Below are positions 50,322 through 60,739 of a stretch of DNA of 64,000 nt, in pieces. The translations under genes and the position numbers were made by a program. The stretch comes from Actinernus sp. WN-2022 (Eukaryota; Cnidaria; Anthozoa; Actiniaria; Actinernidae), in assembly GCA_030867875.1 (NCBI GenBank), contig JAOWCC010001600.1, forward strand, positions 1 through 64,000, read 5' to 3'. The notes under the pieces are model-generated. The model searched no databases and was not told the DNA's origin. It saw only the letters and a list, made by a program, of their open reading frames with translations. Each line of letters begins with the position of its first letter. Within the stretch, counting starts at the first letter, position 1.

Positions 50322-51105
50322 CCACCTCACAGACAAGTTTAGGAACCAAAAATACATGACAGTAATCCTATGAGATTATTATTTCTAATAACATGGATTA
50401 ATTAATACCTTTTAATAATTCAAGAAAGTACACTTGTTTTCATCGAAATTAGAATTTATGTAATGGCAAGTGATCATCTCTGGTTTATATTCTACAATCC
50501 CATTTCATCACACCAGATTAATAAATATGGGTGAGAAAAACTTCAACTCAAATTAAAATGCACTCCATTTAATTATAACATGAGAGCCCCACACACAACA
50601 GCAATCTCCTATTAGAGTGATTTTACTCAACTCGTAAAATAAATAGCAGCTAGCGTATTACACTCTAATTCCTTTGTGTTTATCTTGGCCTAGTAGTTTC
50701 TATTTCTCGGGACAAGTAAAATCACTCTATAGAGATACTTTGTGTTGATACACGGCATTACAATTGTTATGCCTTTAATGTACAACCATGATTTCAAAAG
50801 GCCGCTTTGTGTCAGGAACCAATCGATCTCTGGTTGGCACATTAATGACAATGGATGACGTGCAGTTAGCATCTCTATAGGCCAACCTTAAATGTTGACA
50901 TTATAACAATCAAATAGCATGACTCATCAAGTGCTTTAAGTAAATCATGAAATAAACTGGATCGATGTTTATAGTAACCTTTGTCCTTTTTGAGTAAACT
51001 AAACTGTGATATATCAAACAAACAAACTGATAATCATGCAGACCAGTGCTAAAGTTCTTCTAAGTGAAGTTTAGCGTACAAAACTGCATTTATATATGAA
51101 CTGCA
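50322..51105. other. Non-coding interval with small inverted repeats
   Basis: AGAGTGATTTTAC (near 50616) is inverted at about 50716-50731, and CTATAGAGATAC (near 50731) is inverted near 50868-50880. They are too short to define an element. No exon was seen. Confidence 0.4.
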
Positions 51106-51430
51106 ACCGTAAAAAAATCGATTTAGCGCCCTGGGCGCTTATTTAATATTTGGAGCTGAAGGATGGGCGCTTATTGGAGAGGGGTGCTTATTAATTGTTT
51201 TCAACATGAACTTCATGATTTTCGGTATTTATTTTATTACCCGTTCGCGATCGGTAGTTTGATAAACGAACATCAGTATGTGCACACTTTGTGAAATTCA
51301 AGATATACTTGATAGTCTAGCTACTGGATCCTCTTCTCCGTCATCCTGGTCAATCGAGGGGGGAGGGGGCGCTTATTTAAAAAAAATATGGTCAAGGGGA
51401 GGGGGGGGCGCTAAATCGAATTTGTACGGT
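51106..51430. mobile_element. MITE with ACCGTA...TCGATTTAGCGCCC termini
   Basis: The left end ACCGTAAAAAAATCGATTTAGCGCC is inverted at the right (GGCGCTAAATCGAATTTGTACGGT). The inside holds repeated GGGCGCTTATT strings, G-rich and purine-rich. Elements with this GGCGCTTATT signature are widespread in marine invertebrate genomes. The target duplication is not resolved. Confidence 0.7.
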
Positions 51431-52082
51431 ATTGTATGGTTTTTTTTTCTGCTGAACTGGGAGAGGGGGGTGTGTGGATTAAAGGTTATTTTATAATCAA
51501 TTTTTATTTTCTGCGGAAGCGGGGAAGGAGGAGAGCGGAGGGGTAAATATCTTTTCCCGGCATATTAACGATCATAATATCTACAGTCGAGCTGATAATT
51601 TGGAGCATAATATTTCGTTTTCGAGGGTGACGCCAAGGGGCATAATACCGAATTTTAGGAGCATAATGTGTCAAACCCTAATTAGGACCTGAAGTGACTG
51701 GTTTTACTTTCAAGAGCCAACTGATCACGAGGACAAGTAAACGCGCAATATCACAGATAACTAACCAATCGAATCGAAAGCAATCACTTAATTACTTTTC
51801 GACACTCGATCAGAAACTTCGCTATTAACTGTTTAACGCGGAGACTGGCCATACCACCCGACTTTAATATCACTTTAAGCTTTTCACTCTAGACTTAATT
51901 ACTCGCTCTGTGCCTTTTAATTTGATACCTAGAAACGATGCTATGTTACAGATGTTATACACTAAATTGTTTGTAAGTAGCAAGGCCAGTGTAGTACTGT
52001 TATTTAAGTTATACCTTTTAAAAAGAGACACCAGCTGACGATATATATATATATACAAAACAAAATATGACAACAGTGATAT
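51431..52082. other. Non-coding interval with TA microsatellite
   Basis: Includes repeated GGAGCATAAT strings (51600-51670), perhaps a remnant of the same element class, and a TA repeat at about 52039-52055. No gene was seen. Confidence 0.35.
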
Positions 52083-52187
52083 TTCATTCCTATACTACGA
52101 AACACGCCCAAAGCGTACAAAATCATAATAACACTACAACTAGTGGAGTGTGACAGTGCCGGATGCCTGGTGGACAGCATCAAACGG
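52083..52187. repeat. 105-bp segment X, first copy
   Basis: Identical over 105 bp to 52786-52890. It begins TTCATTCCTATACTACG and ends ATCAAACGG. Confidence 0.9.
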
Positions 52188-52586
52188 TTTCTTTAATAAA
52201 CTTCGGTATTACAAATCATTACATAGTACTAATATTACAAAATCATAATATTTAACAGGACATGATTTAACAGGACATGAAGGAATAGAGAAAACATTCC
52301 ATAACCACACATCATCCTAAACGGATGGTTGCACAATCAAATGACGTAATCACATGATAATAAATAGCTTTTCACATGCTTAAATCAAATAATACCGAAA
52401 AATCGATATCTAAAGAAAATAATGTACGTTGCCCGGTACGAAAAACCATCGTAAAAAACCACGTCTTGCTACGTGGAAAAACTTCTGGAAACGTACTCCT
52501 CGACCGAATGCAATCGTACAAGGCTCCGAGGGCTAAAGCCAAAATGGTTATATCTTGATGAATAATAATTTAAAAACATTAAAACT
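52188..52586. other. Non-coding interval between the two X copies
   Basis: Contains a small hairpin CCACGTCTTGCTACGTGG (52461-52478) and AT-rich sequence. A 60-codon frame here has no support. Confidence 0.35.
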
Positions 52587-52785
52587 AAAGTTTGGCTGAC
52601 TTGTGGCTGTCCAGCAAGCGAGAGAAAGAATTCTAAACTGATTGGTCTTTATATACCTCAAATATGAATATTAAACATATGTACAAGAAAAGAACTAATG
52701 AACTATCACTTAAGTGATAAACAAATAGCTACGTGCCGTAATGAAGACGCTTTCCAACTCACTTTGTTACGTTGGAAAGCCTCTA
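52587..52785. repeat. 199-bp repeat R, copy 1
   Basis: Identical to 57033-57231, 4446 bp away in the same orientation. It contains the perfect palindrome TATCACTTAAGTGATA and ends with a hairpin (GCTTTCCAAC, 12-base loop, GTTGGAAAGC) followed by CCTCTA. It does not start TG or end CA and I see no primer-binding site, so it is not a typical LTR. The 3' hairpin recalls Helitron-type ends, but the CTRR terminus is not clear. Confidence 0.9.
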
Positions 52786-52890
52786 TTCATTCCTATACTA
52801 CGAAACACGCCCAAAGCGTACAAAATCATAATAACACTACAACTAGTGGAGTGTGACAGTGCCGGATGCCTGGTGGACAGCATCAAACGG
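52786..52890. repeat. 105-bp segment X, second copy
   Basis: Identical to 52083-52187 and starts at the very base after repeat R, so the R copy lies exactly at a boundary of the duplication. Confidence 0.9.
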
Positions 52891-53616
52891 CAAACGAGAA
52901 AACTACAAAGACGAGAACCGTAACGGAAGCAAGCATAGAAAGAGACAAGTAAATAAATAATCGATCGAAAGATCTAGATACCATTAGCTTATCATCTTGT
53001 AATCTAATGGCAACAGCATAACATGTTTACTGGCTTCCCGTCTCTGGAAAAGAAATTGGAAACCGCATGAAGTTGGAATACACCACCAGAAGTACTGAAA
53101 TAATACTGAAGTAACACAGAGCATAAAAGGAATACTGAACGCTTAGAGCAAAAATAATCATGTGCTCAGGTAAATATGAGCCACATGCTTCCTAACGATT
53201 TGAATTCATTACCATCTTATAAAGGGTACAAACGAAACAAGATGAAACATTGCCCTTAAATGAAAAAAGAGAACTGATTCTGGCCACCAAGAGATTACAA
53301 TTCTATTCTCGGGGTTTCTTTCAGTATACTAGTTTTCCTAGCAATTTCATGGATGCCTCAGTTTGTTTTACCGAAACGTAACGAAATATCAGTTGAAAAT
53401 AGACATGCAACTTTATGGCTCGTCAACACCATACACCGTACAAGGCTTCCTTAACTAGGCACGTGCAGGTGACTTGCAATGAAGCTTCAAAAAGACAAAA
53501 TTAATCTCTAAAATACGAGAAGACAACAGCAATGAACATGGGTAAAACAATTAGAACTTCGCGATCTATTCTCTTTCCCCCAATGAATCCATGCATTCTT
53601 GTATTCCTACAATCGT
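52891..53616. other. Non-coding interval
   Basis: AT-rich sequence; no supported gene, exon or element. Confidence 0.4.
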
Positions 53617-53748
53617 GAACGATGCCTTGAAACACATCTGATAAGGAGGAAGTGAACTGCTAGCCTCAGCGTTTGAGGAGAAGAACGATGCCTTGAAACA
53701 CATCTGATAAGGAGGAAGTGATCTGCTAAGCATCGGCATTTGAGGCGA
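53617..53748. repeat. 66-bp tandem duplication
   Basis: GAACGATGCCTTGAAACACA and the following bases, including CTGATAAGGAGGAAGTGA, occur at 53617 and again at 53683. The second halves of the units are diverged. Confidence 0.8.
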
Positions 53749-53981
53749 TGTTCAACCTGTCATGCTCGGCTCAAGACTCCGACCTGTGGGAAGACCGTTG
53801 ACAACAAAACAAAAAGAGTAACATGAGAAAAACATGCATCATACCGCTATCTTACACGTGTGCAGTTCCCTCTTCAATAATTTTTACACTAAATTTAGGA
53901 CATGCAGAAAACACTGACTTTTAGTTTCTACTCGATAAACAGAGCACGATCGACAACAAAGGGTACAGGTATTCCTAATTA
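53749..53981. other. Non-coding interval
   Basis: No supported feature. Confidence 0.4.
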
Positions 53982-55222
53982 AATACGTATATCAATACTT
54001 CTTTGCAGAATCAGAAAATACTGATCCACTTGTTTGATAAAAATGTGGTGAAATTCGACCTTAAATGCGATCGATACAGTGTAAAAGACGATACTGAAAC
54101 CACACTACACTAGTAATACATCCCTTATCTAAGGTCTGGGAAATCTATTTAAAACAGATCAATTTCAGAATCTTAAATAACATTCTAATATATGGTATAC
54201 CTAAGAGCATACCTATATAATCATTCGCCCGCTAAGAGGCTCACAGTTAAACTGTTATCATCACACTTCCAGCCCAATTGTTACAAATCACTCCAACATT
54301 TGTGTTGGAAAAACAACAGATTCAAGATCGGAATAGTTAACCGTGGCAAGTAAGAATTGAATGTCAGCACATCATGTCTATATCAAAACGGACTAAGACT
54401 GACTGAAAATCATTTTGAACAGCTTAGGGTTAACAACCATTATTGATATCTATATCCAACAAATGAAATCTGGTCTCGAGGAATCCAACGAGTCTGAAAA
54501 CAAAAGGTTAATAAAATAAATCATGAAAATGACAATAGGACTATAATACATGAATAACGTAAATTAACAACAGTCCAACTCTCAACAGTAATCTCTCTAC
54601 ACTAACATCTTCATTTCATATACAATACAGAATTTTGCGATCAACAAAAAATAAATGCACCATAACCTGTAAAACTTGCATCACAGATCAAAGCTGCTAT
54701 ACAAGACAAAACTGTCAATATGAAATTAAAATCCTTAAAAATGTATTCATTTAATACACCATCAAACGCTTTCATTATATACATATTTCAATACTCTTTT
54801 GCAAAATCAGAAAATACTGATCCATTATTTGTCTGATAGATAATCTGGTCCAATTGGACCTAATGCAATCCATGCAGTAATGCCAAAAAGACAACGGCAC
54901 TGAAATCGTGCTACACTATATCACATCCCTTACTCTAAGGTCAGGGAAATCTGCTTCAAACAGATCAATTTCACAATCTTAAACAACGTACAAACATGGT
55001 ATACTTAATAATACCAAATCATTCGCCCGTCTAAGAGGCTCACAATAATACTAATACTAATAACAACAACTGCTATGTTTAGACAGGGTTCACATATCTT
55101 CGAGGAGTTTACAATGAGGTCCTGCGTAACAAAACTAATAAAGTAAAATAATGGTTCGATAGGATAGTTACAACTAATTAAACTTTTATCATTACACTTC
55201 CAGCCCGATTTTAAATCAGACT
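53982..55222. repeat. Diverged tandem duplication of about 300 bp, units D1 and D2
   Basis: D1 (53982-54292) and D2 (about 54776-55222) share, in order, CAGAAAATACTGATCCA, ACATCCCTTA, AACAGATCAATTTCA, ATCATTCGCCCG, TAAGAGGCTCACA and CACTTCCAGCCC. D2 has about 140 extra bases after GGCTCACA. Non-coding on both strands. Confidence 0.7.
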
Positions 55223-56013
55223 TTACAAACGAATTTCAGTAAGCAGATATATATATATATATGTAAAGACAAATTTTACAAGCAAAATTACTATCATCTA
55301 ACTAGTAATAATAAAGTCTGAACGATATATTTAAACACGATATTAATATATCGCAATATATCCCAGAAAATCCTTGATTTTTTGGGACAGACACTTTCAA
55401 CGATTTGGATTAATACCCGAGCAATGGTACGTGATAATAAATTTCAACTAATCCAAATCACTAGTAAGAGAAAAACAATCCTTCTCTTAGCATTTCGTTA
55501 AAGAATCGATAAAGTAGCCAAAATGAACCACTTCATATACTTGAACTTGAATGACATAATACGGGGTAACTGAATGACTAAGAGTAGTAATAATTTACGG
55601 CCTTCTGTCAGCTACAAAAAATATATTACAAAGAGTTAGCTGAAAATTCACTCTAAATCTGTTACGTAATAATTCATGAATTGCATTCCCAGTGAAATCT
55701 GGATGAATCAATAACACCTAATTACTGTAGTTAAAAATAACTGAATAAGAGCGAGCTCTATACTTAAGCTATATAAAAGCAACTGATATCCGCAAACCTC
55801 AAACTATCAATGTTTATAACTACAGAAAGAAATCCTTCACATTAAACACTTATAGATCATTAACTCTCAAGCAACTTCGCCTATAGTTTATCGAAAACAG
55901 CAGACAATAATTCAAAATCAATGTCACCTAAACAAAAATTGAAGAATCTTAAAAATAATGAAAGTCTGATCGTATAGACCCTATGCATAAGTCCTGGTAA
56001 CTAGCATGTCAAC
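55223..56013. other. Non-coding interval with TA microsatellite
   Basis: A TA repeat at about 55246-55262; otherwise AT-rich DNA without supported features. Confidence 0.4.
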
Positions 56014-56230
56014 GAGGCCAGTAGGTCCTCTGGAATGTTGAAATTGAAGCGCCCGGGGAGATTGTGAAATGCACTGAAGGAATGTTCAGTGAAACAATGC
56101 CGTTAATTTGCTATGCGCCTGGCTGGTTGTACTATAAAGAAACATTTTTCAACTAAACAATCATGTTCAACACGTTTCACAATTCCTGCTAGCATTTCAA
56201 CTTCAACATTCCAGAGGACCTACTGGCCTC
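56014..56230. mobile_element. Foldback element with 35-bp arms
   Basis: 56014-56048 and 56196-56230 are inverted repeats, 34 of 35 matching (GAGGCCAGTAGGTCCTCTGG and onward). The 147-bp interior has a second small inverted pair around TTGTGAAA and TTTCACAA. The right arm overlaps the end of the exon-like segment at 56203-56460. A target duplication is not seen. Confidence 0.6.
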
Positions 56231-56460
56231 TTTTTCGTGTTGTGACCGCGCGAGTTATGCATAGTGTGTATAACAACTGAACTCATTAAGCTAAAGGTTT
56301 CTCTTGGTATAACAATCTGGATGGCGTTTGTATAGGGACTCGCGACCCTTTGGTGCATGTTGAGATGTTCGATCTGCACGTGCACGTGTGACTGGGCGGC
56401 TGACCATGGCCAGCAAGGATCCCGAGATAACAGTTCCTCCAAAAATATCCGGTTCTCCCG
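56203..56460 (-). pseudogene. Exon-like segment B1, duplicate of B2
   Basis: In the minus frame that reads FSSPPRENRIFLEELLS, this segment matches 56740-56868, which reads FSSPSRENRTILEELLS, over about 25 residues; it then continues about 70 residues with no counterpart. A 4-bp indel upstream relative to B2 puts a stop just ahead of the shared part, so it is probably broken. No family is recognised. Confidence 0.35.
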
Positions 56461-56642
56461 CGGAGGAGACGAGAATTCATAGGAGAAAAAATAGACAAAG
56501 AAAAATCATGTCAGAAGGCTTGTAAAACACATAAGGAGCACTAAATGTTATGTACTACGTTGTAGGACTGAATTTTTAAATTCTCAAACTTTTTGTACTG
56601 CCTCGTTGACTTTTACGACTATGCAACAGTACGAATACATAC

Positions 56643-56717
56643 CTTCACGTAGAGTTTCAAAGGTATCCTCTAATTTACCTCTTAACAGAATAAGTACGCC
56701 ACCTTCCAAGGAGACTT
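56643..56717 (-). CDS. Exon-like segment A1
   Basis: Between acceptor TTTCTTTCAAG and donor CGTGAAG then GTATGT, one frame reads about 25 residues ending KLEDTFETLREG, with a phase-1 donor. The counterpart A2 at about 56988-57032 ends VEDTYATLREG with the same donor phase. Conserved residues and a conserved splice site in two diverged copies suggest real exons of a tandemly duplicated gene, now partly decayed. Confidence 0.35.
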
Positions 56718-56739
56718 GAAAGAATCTTTAGCTCAAACT

Positions 56740-56868
56740 CAGTGCTCTTCCGTTGTGTTTCAACGCTGAAGGTTCTTGGATAATAGTTCCTCCAAAATTG
56801 TCCGATTTTCCCGCGATGGAGACGAGAATTCATAGGAGAAAAAATAGACAGAAGAATCATTAATGTCA
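56740..56868 (-). CDS. Exon-like segment B2
   Basis: After the acceptor GCTTTACAAG, joined in phase to A2, the frame is open for about 43 residues (including SSVYFFSYEFSSP and ILEELLSKNLQR) and then stops. The same DNA read in another frame looks like a signal peptide (MILLSIFSP), but the copy at B1 does not preserve that frame. The protein family is not recognised. Confidence 0.35.
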
Positions 56869-56987
56869 CAAATGCCTTGTAAAGCAAAAAACAAGCCCTA
56901 ACAAATTATGTCTACTGCATCGTTGAGTCAAACATTTCGTGAATATACGACGTGTTCAAAAACATTACGAATATATACGTATACCTT

Positions 56988-57032
56988 CGCGTAGAGTTGC
57001 ATACGTATCTTCCACTATAAAATCTCCGTCAG
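56988..57032 (-). CDS. Exon-like segment A2, cut by repeat R
   Basis: Homologous to A1 at its 3' side, ending VEDTYATLREG and donor GCGAAG then GTATAC. Its 5' side meets repeat R at 57033, so the exon start has been lost or displaced by that repeat. Confidence 0.35.
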
Positions 57033-57231
57033 AAAGTTTGGCTGACTTGTGGCTGTCCAGCAAGCGAGAGAAAGAATTCTAAACTGATTGGTCTTTATAT
57101 ACCTCAAATATGAATATTAAACATATGTACAAGAAAAGAACTAATGAACTATCACTTAAGTGATAAACAAATAGCTACGTGCCGTAATGAAGACGCTTTC
57201 CAACTCACTTTGTTACGTTGGAAAGCCTCTA
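57033..57231. repeat. 199-bp repeat R, copy 2
   Basis: Identical to 52587-52785. Here it abuts exon-like segment A2 on the left and AGAACTGATACTG on the right. Confidence 0.9.
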
Positions 57232-57531
57232 GAACTGATACTGTTTTAATGACATTTATTTTCAGATGGCATCTTCAAATGAACTATAAGCCAAGTTACC
57301 GTTGGTTATAGTAAGACCGTATATCATACGTTAACGCTTTGCCAGACTCAACTATGCAAATTTCGTCTGATAATAAATTCCGAGCTTAAAAGCGTAACAA
57401 AAATGGATATAAATTGTAGTATTGTTTTCGTATTCGTAGAAAGAACACAACGTGCAATAGCTACTCCCTTGCAAAGCATAATTGTCGATAAACTTGTCGA
57501 TAAACTGTAAAAATAGATGATAGACACAATA
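57232..57531. other. Non-coding interval
   Basis: About 300 bp without a supported feature. Confidence 0.4.
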
Positions 57532-57725
57532 GGCCTTTTGCAGGAAACACAGTCACGTGCTGATATATCACTTCAATAACCATTCAATTGCGCTCGTGAT
57601 CCCATGGAAAAGGTTATTTTGATCATCGTCCAAGTGTCTTCATACAAGCTAGTGTCTTCAAATAAATGACGTCAGATTTTTTTGCCAACCAGTAGAACCA
57701 CGTGATTGCATTCCCGTAAAAGGCC
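57532..57725. mobile_element. MITE with GGCCTTTTGCAGGAA termini, copy 2
   Basis: Reverse-oriented relative of 30731-30975. Both ends match (GGCCTTTTGCAGGAAACAC and inverted GGCCTTTTACGGGAATGC), as do ATCACGTGGTT, ACTGGTTGGCAAA, GAAGTGATATATCA and ATGAGCGCAATT-like strings. It is about 50 bp shorter in the middle. Confidence 0.75.
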
Positions 57726-58242
57726 ATTACTAGCAACGTTTCATTAATTGTGTCTTTCTTGGTGGTACTATTTCTAGTTAAAACAAATAATAACAAATAT
57801 ATGGAAATTACGTCCTCTCTTCTACATTTATGATTATACAAATGTCTCGCCGCCCCCCACCCCCCCCCCCCCCCCTGCATTTCTAAAAACAGTCTCACAA
57901 CATCTCAGGCTCAGTACTCGAAAAGTGTCCAAATATGGCTTAAGCTATATAATTAGCATAATCCAGCCGCCGTCTTTTGCCAAACTCGCCATCCGATTGG
58001 CTAACCAGGCGCTGTCTATCGACAGTTATAGTCGACCCTGCACGCGCTGCAGACAAAATCACTTAGAAAAAACGTTTTTTTTGTGTGCTGTCAATTTTCT
58101 CAATCTTTATAGTTGACAGAACGGTGGCTTAGTTATGCTAGATCTAGACTTAATTGTCGCTCTTGGTTTCTATCGGCTTTGATAACCGGTGACTCGGGCT
58201 ACGCCCCTTGCTAACTATCCGCCGAGTTCGCAGTCTAATTGT
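57726..58242. other. Non-coding interval with poly-C run
   Basis: A nearly pure C run at about 57847-57876, perhaps the remnant of a poly-G element end. TCGCTCTTGGTTTC.ATCG at 58157-58175 recurs at 63037-63055. No gene was seen. Confidence 0.45.
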
Positions 58243-58262
58243 TTACGTCAAAGTGCACCGAT
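58243..58262. repeat. 20-bp inverted repeat left of the transposase C-terminal part
   Basis: TTACGTCAAAGTGCACCGAT is inverted at 59339-59358 with one mismatch. The pair brackets the C-terminal transposase segment (about 1.1 kb). It may be a transposon end or a pair of CRE-like sites (TGACGTAA). Confidence 0.5.
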
Positions 58263-58294
58263 CTTCAAAAGAAAATACCATATTTTGTTTTGTT

Positions 58295-59212
58295 TCAGTC
58301 GCTCTCACTTTCTTGCATTATTGGAAGGGCTTGGTAATATTGTGTGGCGTTATTGCTTAAATATTTTGTGGCCAATCTCACGCAGTTGTCCCTCACATCG
58401 CCTGATACTGGAATTAGCTGGCTGTTCTTTGTGGTAAGGTTTGCATTATCAAGTGAGCCACATTGCTTCTTCTTGATGTAATTGACACGAAGTGGTTTTT
58501 CGTTAGGGTCAATTGAAAATCTAACGAAACATTCTCCATCTCCAAGTTTCGTCAAATGAAACACCCCGTGTTCGTCTTTGATCTCTCCGAAGCCAAAGTT
58601 GAGCCATGCCAGTTTTCGGACAGAGAATTTGTTCCCATCTACATCTTCATTTCGGCTCACGTAAATGTTGCGTAAAAATGTTTTGTATGACTTTATCATG
58701 CCCAGAGTTGCTTCATGTATTTCCAGATTTGCGATCTCAGTTCGTCTTAATTTGCATATCCAGTCTGAAGGGGTTTCGATAGTTTCAAAACGCTTTGTCG
58801 CTGTTTCTATATTTCCAAAGCGTCGATCGCATATTGAATACGTGTGTCCTTCCAAAAGAAACTTTAGGTCTACTCGCAAAAATCTGTTGCTTTTTACGAG
58901 CCATTGGCAAAAGAAAAACAGAAAATTCTCCTTGAACTGTCCAGGACAGTTATCTGCCCATAGTATCAAATGGTCAAATCCACTTTGTATGTCGTTAAGA
59001 AATACATCTATCAGTGAAATTACCTCGTCTGGTCCCTCCCCACCTATTGTGCTTGGATAAATGAAGGCATGTAACTTCTTTTTACCCGCGTCGAATATTC
59101 CAAATAAACGCGTTGTTAATCTTTTCATATAGTACGCATCTTGACTTGAAACTTTTGGTATATTGAATGATTTGTGGTAATCCAGCTGTAGGACAACAGT
59201 TTTAGGCATCAT
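58295..59212 (-). pseudogene. C-terminal part of a DUF7869-like DDE transposase
   Basis: About 305 residues. Motifs in order are QLDYHKSFNIPKV (first Asp, residue 11 from the ATG), AYYMKRLTTRLFGIFD, LILWADNCPGQFKEN (second Asp in the typical W-A-D-N-C context) and FLLEGHTYSICDRRFGNIE (third acidic position after G-H-T). This is the arrangement I associate with DUF7869-type transposases, which are frequent in cnidarians. The N-terminal zinc-finger part is missing here and lies 1.9 kb upstream on the same strand (61090-62097). No splice-compatible junction joins the two cleanly, so the gene is probably interrupted, though two exons remain possible. The frame is open to 59227. Confidence 0.65.
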
Positions 59213-59338
59213 GAACAACGGATCTGTCTAACGTACGAGTAGCCAGTAGTTACAGTGATCGATTTAAAAAATGGCGCGTGCCGCAAAAAAAGATATGTTG
59301 ACATCAAATAACGCGCTCAGGTTGTGCGCGCGAGTAAA

Positions 59339-59358
59339 ATCGGTGCACTGTGACGTAA
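59339..59358. repeat. 20-bp inverted repeat right of the transposase C-terminal part
   Basis: Partner of 58243-58262 (19 of 20 matching), in a stretch also rich in GCGCGC and TGACGTAA. Confidence 0.5.
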
Positions 59359-59774
59359 CTAAAATAAACTCCCTCTTACAATTTTCCCTTGACATTCTTT
59401 TCAACACGTGCGTTGAAATTGTGATATGAACTGAACTTAAATATTATTCCAATTAAGTAAATTCGATCTATTTAGAGCGTGCACGAATCGAACCTAATGC
59501 ACACATATATAGCACAAAAGAGGCTCAAGAAAAATATAATTGTTTTCCACAACTACTACTAGTACTGTTACTAGTTGTTGTTGTTGTTGTTGTTGTTGTT
59601 GCTGCTGCTGCTGTTGCTTTTGTTGTTGTTTTAAACATCTCAAGCATGTTAAGGTATGGTTTATCATAAATTATGATGAATACTCTAAATTCGCTATCTT
59701 TATAATTTTTAAATGAAACACTCTAGGAATCTGTAATTAGGAGGTAATTATGTGTCTTAAGATTTTAGAGTTTG
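59359..59774. other. Non-coding interval with TTG/CTG microsatellite
   Basis: A TTG-rich microsatellite with an internal CTG run at 59574-59632. No other feature. Confidence 0.6.
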
Positions 59775-60135
59775 AAGGTCACGTGACCTTAAGCCGCTGA
59801 TAAAACAAAGAAATCAAAACGAGCCGGTAACATTGCATTTTTTTTAAGTAATGTTTTTTTGAATATCTGATGTCACATCTGGTCGTTTATAAAATTGCGT
59901 TTGGAATGGTTGATATTTTGCCATTGGAGGCAGTGAGAAAATTGGTTCCAAGAGCAGGTCACGTGACCTGTTTTCTCTATTTTCGCCTTAACAATCTATC
60001 AGGGAGGCAACCATTCCAAACGGAGCTTTAGAAACATCCGAGAAGTGAAATCGGATAAGCAAGAAATCGTTACTTTAAAACTGCAATGTGTACCGGCCAA
60101 TTTTGAGTTTTGTAATCACGTGGTTGGTCACGTGA
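59775..60135. mobile_element. Foldback element with GGTCACGTGACC palindromes
   Basis: The left half (59775-59920) and right half (about 60000-60135) are diverged inverted copies; matching pieces include GCCGGTA.CATTGCA, AAGTAA and CGTTTGGAATGGTTG. A 16-bp perfect palindrome AAGGTCACGTGACCTT opens the left arm (59775-59790). A second palindrome (CAGGTCACGTGACCTG, 59955-59970) sits near the centre and a third CACGTG pair ends the right arm. Non-coding. It lies between the two transposase parts and may be one of the insertions that split the gene. Confidence 0.6.
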
Positions 60136-60739
60136 TATACATTTCACAACAAAATATGTTCAAACGACTAAACACGCTGGCATTAGAAATATTTACATTT
60201 TTTGTAGAACTCGGGCAAATATAAGCCCATCTATTCAATAAAATAGCTTTAGCCTCGATGTCATGCTCAAACCATGCCTTAACATACTTGAGATAAAAGA
60301 TGTTAGAAATCACTATTAAACGTCTGTCACTGACTACTAATGTATAAAGTTTGCTTCTAATTGTTAATATATGACCCCAGTAGATATATTGATATAGATA
60401 TATTAGTTAGATGCTTAATATAGTACAGTTTAATATCTTTAATTACTTGTTATGAAAATTATTTGTATTTTTACTTAGCGTATTATACACGGCTTTCATG
60501 TTGAAATCTCCGTGTTTAAATAAGTTGAATTGAATTGTTGCATTGCATGTGTAACGTGACATAACATTAAAGCCAATAACTTTTGTTTTATCCCAATAAT
60601 GTATCCTTAATTACACAGTGTCAGGGCGGATGTCTTTCTCAGACATTTAAAATCAATTACTAGGCGAAATTTTCAACCCGCATTACTTCTATTTGAGAAA
60701 CGTTTGGAAACTGAGGTTTGATTTTTTACTCTGAATTCT
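60136..60739 (+). other. Non-coding interval with a possible retrotransposon tail
   Basis: Around 60480-60540 the string ACACGGCTTTCATGTTGAAA...CCGTGTTTAAATAAGTTGAAT resembles the 3' tail of CR1-like elements (compare 63849-64000). The rest has no supported feature. Confidence 0.35.

Noticed and set aside
52587..52785. Helitron 3' end (hairpin near the terminus)
   Set aside because: The hairpin is present, but the terminal CTRR and the A/T insertion context are not convincing and no 5' TC end was found; kept as an alternative only.
56675..56887. Secreted peptide with signal sequence (MILLSIFSP...)
   Set aside because: That frame is not maintained in the duplicate at 56286-56498, whereas the alternative exon frame is.
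52587..57231. LTR retrotransposon bounded by the two R repeats
   Set aside because: The repeats lack TG..CA ends, and no primer-binding site, polypurine tract or gag-pol frame lies between them; the interior contains older duplications instead.
59080..59092. Shared TACCCGCGTCGA between the transposase and the array motif at 38552
   Set aside because: Only 12 bp inside a coding region that fits its own protein; probably chance.
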